A stretch of 6,710 bases of DNA, from the NCBI GenBank assembly GCA_003497225.1, contig DNJQ01000114.1, positions 1 to 6,710 of the forward strand, given 5' to 3'. The notes under the pieces were generated by a model, which saw only the letters and a program-made list of their open reading frames with translations, made no database searches and was not told where the DNA came from. This document shows positions 6,391-6,710 of the stretch, piece by piece. The stretch is from Bacillota bacterium. Lineage in GTDB: Bacteria; Bacillota_I; Bacilli_A; RFN20; CAG-288. Position 1 is the stretch's first letter. Every line of letters starts with the position of its first letter. Position numbers and translations under genes: made by a program.

Positions 6391-6710
6391 TGTTTGTTTT
6401 TGGCGGTTTTTATATGACAAAGGTACAAATAGTGTAAAGTCCGCCGTCTCCTCTAGTGGCTACTATAGCGTTGAAAATATGGGACAAGTAACTATTAGAA
6501 ATAGCCGAAGTGCGAGAGGATGGTTTGCAGTTTCACCATACAACGGAATTTATGGCCCATATGAAACTGCTACCATCAATTTAGGAAGCAATCCTATTAG
6601 TAAGATAGAAGTTGTTTCTGCTCTGAACTCCTTTAATTTAACGTGGGATCAATACCATTATAATCCGAGTAATTGTGCAGAAAAGTACAATCCAAAGGTA
6701 TATCTGAGTA
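6386..6710 (+). pseudogene. Open frame without a start codon, running off the right edge; probable 5'-truncated gene remnant
   Basis: From just after the TAG at 6383-6385, the frame stays open for 108 codons to the window edge. The peptide looks coding from about 6413 on: polar, rich in Ser/Asn/Tyr/Gly (for example SARGWFAVSPYNGIYGPYET), with one Cys and three Trp. There is no ATG, GTG or TTG in frame before the ATG at 6479, and that ATG has no Shine-Dalgarno sequence and lies inside peptide-like sequence. The first codons (6386-6412) translate to a short aromatic/hydrophobic stretch in a T-rich tract that could be noncoding. It is probably the surviving part of a gene whose 5' end was deleted, or a gene with a frameshift in the T-rich tract. 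No family was recognised. The codons around 6437-6457 (TCC GCC GTC TCC) are richer in C/G than the operon's usual choices. Confidence 0.4.

Noticed and set aside
6414..6437. Seven-codon open frame (MTKVQIV) as a leader peptide
   Set aside because: It has no good Shine-Dalgarno sequence, regulates no visible downstream gene, and overlaps a longer, more protein-like frame.
6479..6710. ATG at 6479 as the true start of the right-edge gene
   Set aside because: There is no ribosome binding site upstream, and the frame before it (from about 6413) has equally protein-like composition, so an internal methionine is more likely.

Overview
The window comes from an AT-rich bacterium using the standard genetic code (one gene ends in TGA, tryptophan is TGG). 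Protein content (a tandem 2-hydroxyacyl-CoA dehydratase activase, a PgsA-type phosphatidyltransferase, a TspO/MBR protein), Shine-Dalgarno leaders of the GGAG/GAGG type and tight gene packing suggest an anaerobic member of the Bacillota, possibly the low-GC Bacilli/Erysipelotrichia/RF39 side. That placement is an inference from style, not from a marker gene.

Layout. At the left edge (2-187, + strand) is the 3' end of a TspO/MBR family membrane protein gene. It converges on, and overlaps by 29 bp, the last gene of a four-gene minus-strand unit that fills 159-6302. Read in the direction of transcription, this unit is: an unrecognised six-helix membrane protein with an acidic tail (6302 to 5106); a 981-residue protein with two ATPase activase domains and a C-terminal DUF2229-like part (5102 to 2157); a 443-residue cysteine-bearing protein of the dehydratase/activase-related (HgdB-like, YjiM-like) family (2167 to 836); and a phosphatidylglycerophosphate synthase-like enzyme, pgsA (839 to 159). 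The junctions are a 3-nt gap, an 11-bp overlap and a 4-bp ATGA overlap, each with a Shine-Dalgarno sequence inside the upstream gene, so co-transcription and translational coupling are very likely.

A very AT-rich spacer (6303-6385) holds the probable promoter of the operon. It also has an 8-bp inverted repeat framing the -10/-35 region and an AT-only hairpin in the leader. At the right edge (6386-6710, + strand) is an open frame of about 108 codons with no convincing start codon. It is either the remains of a broken gene or part of a gene whose 5' end has been altered.

How the genes may work together. The 981- and 443-residue proteins look like the two parts of a single ATP-driven low-potential electron-transfer machine: the activase hydrolyses ATP to push an electron from an iron-sulfur cluster to the cluster of the dehydratase-like partner. 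Together they total 1424 residues and, from memory of the family, correspond to proteins of about 1400 residues that occur as one chain in many anaerobes. No dedicated substrate gene (CoA transferase, dehydrogenase) is present, so the reaction is unknown. Why this pair sits with a membrane protein and a phospholipid-synthesis gene is the most intriguing open question in the window.
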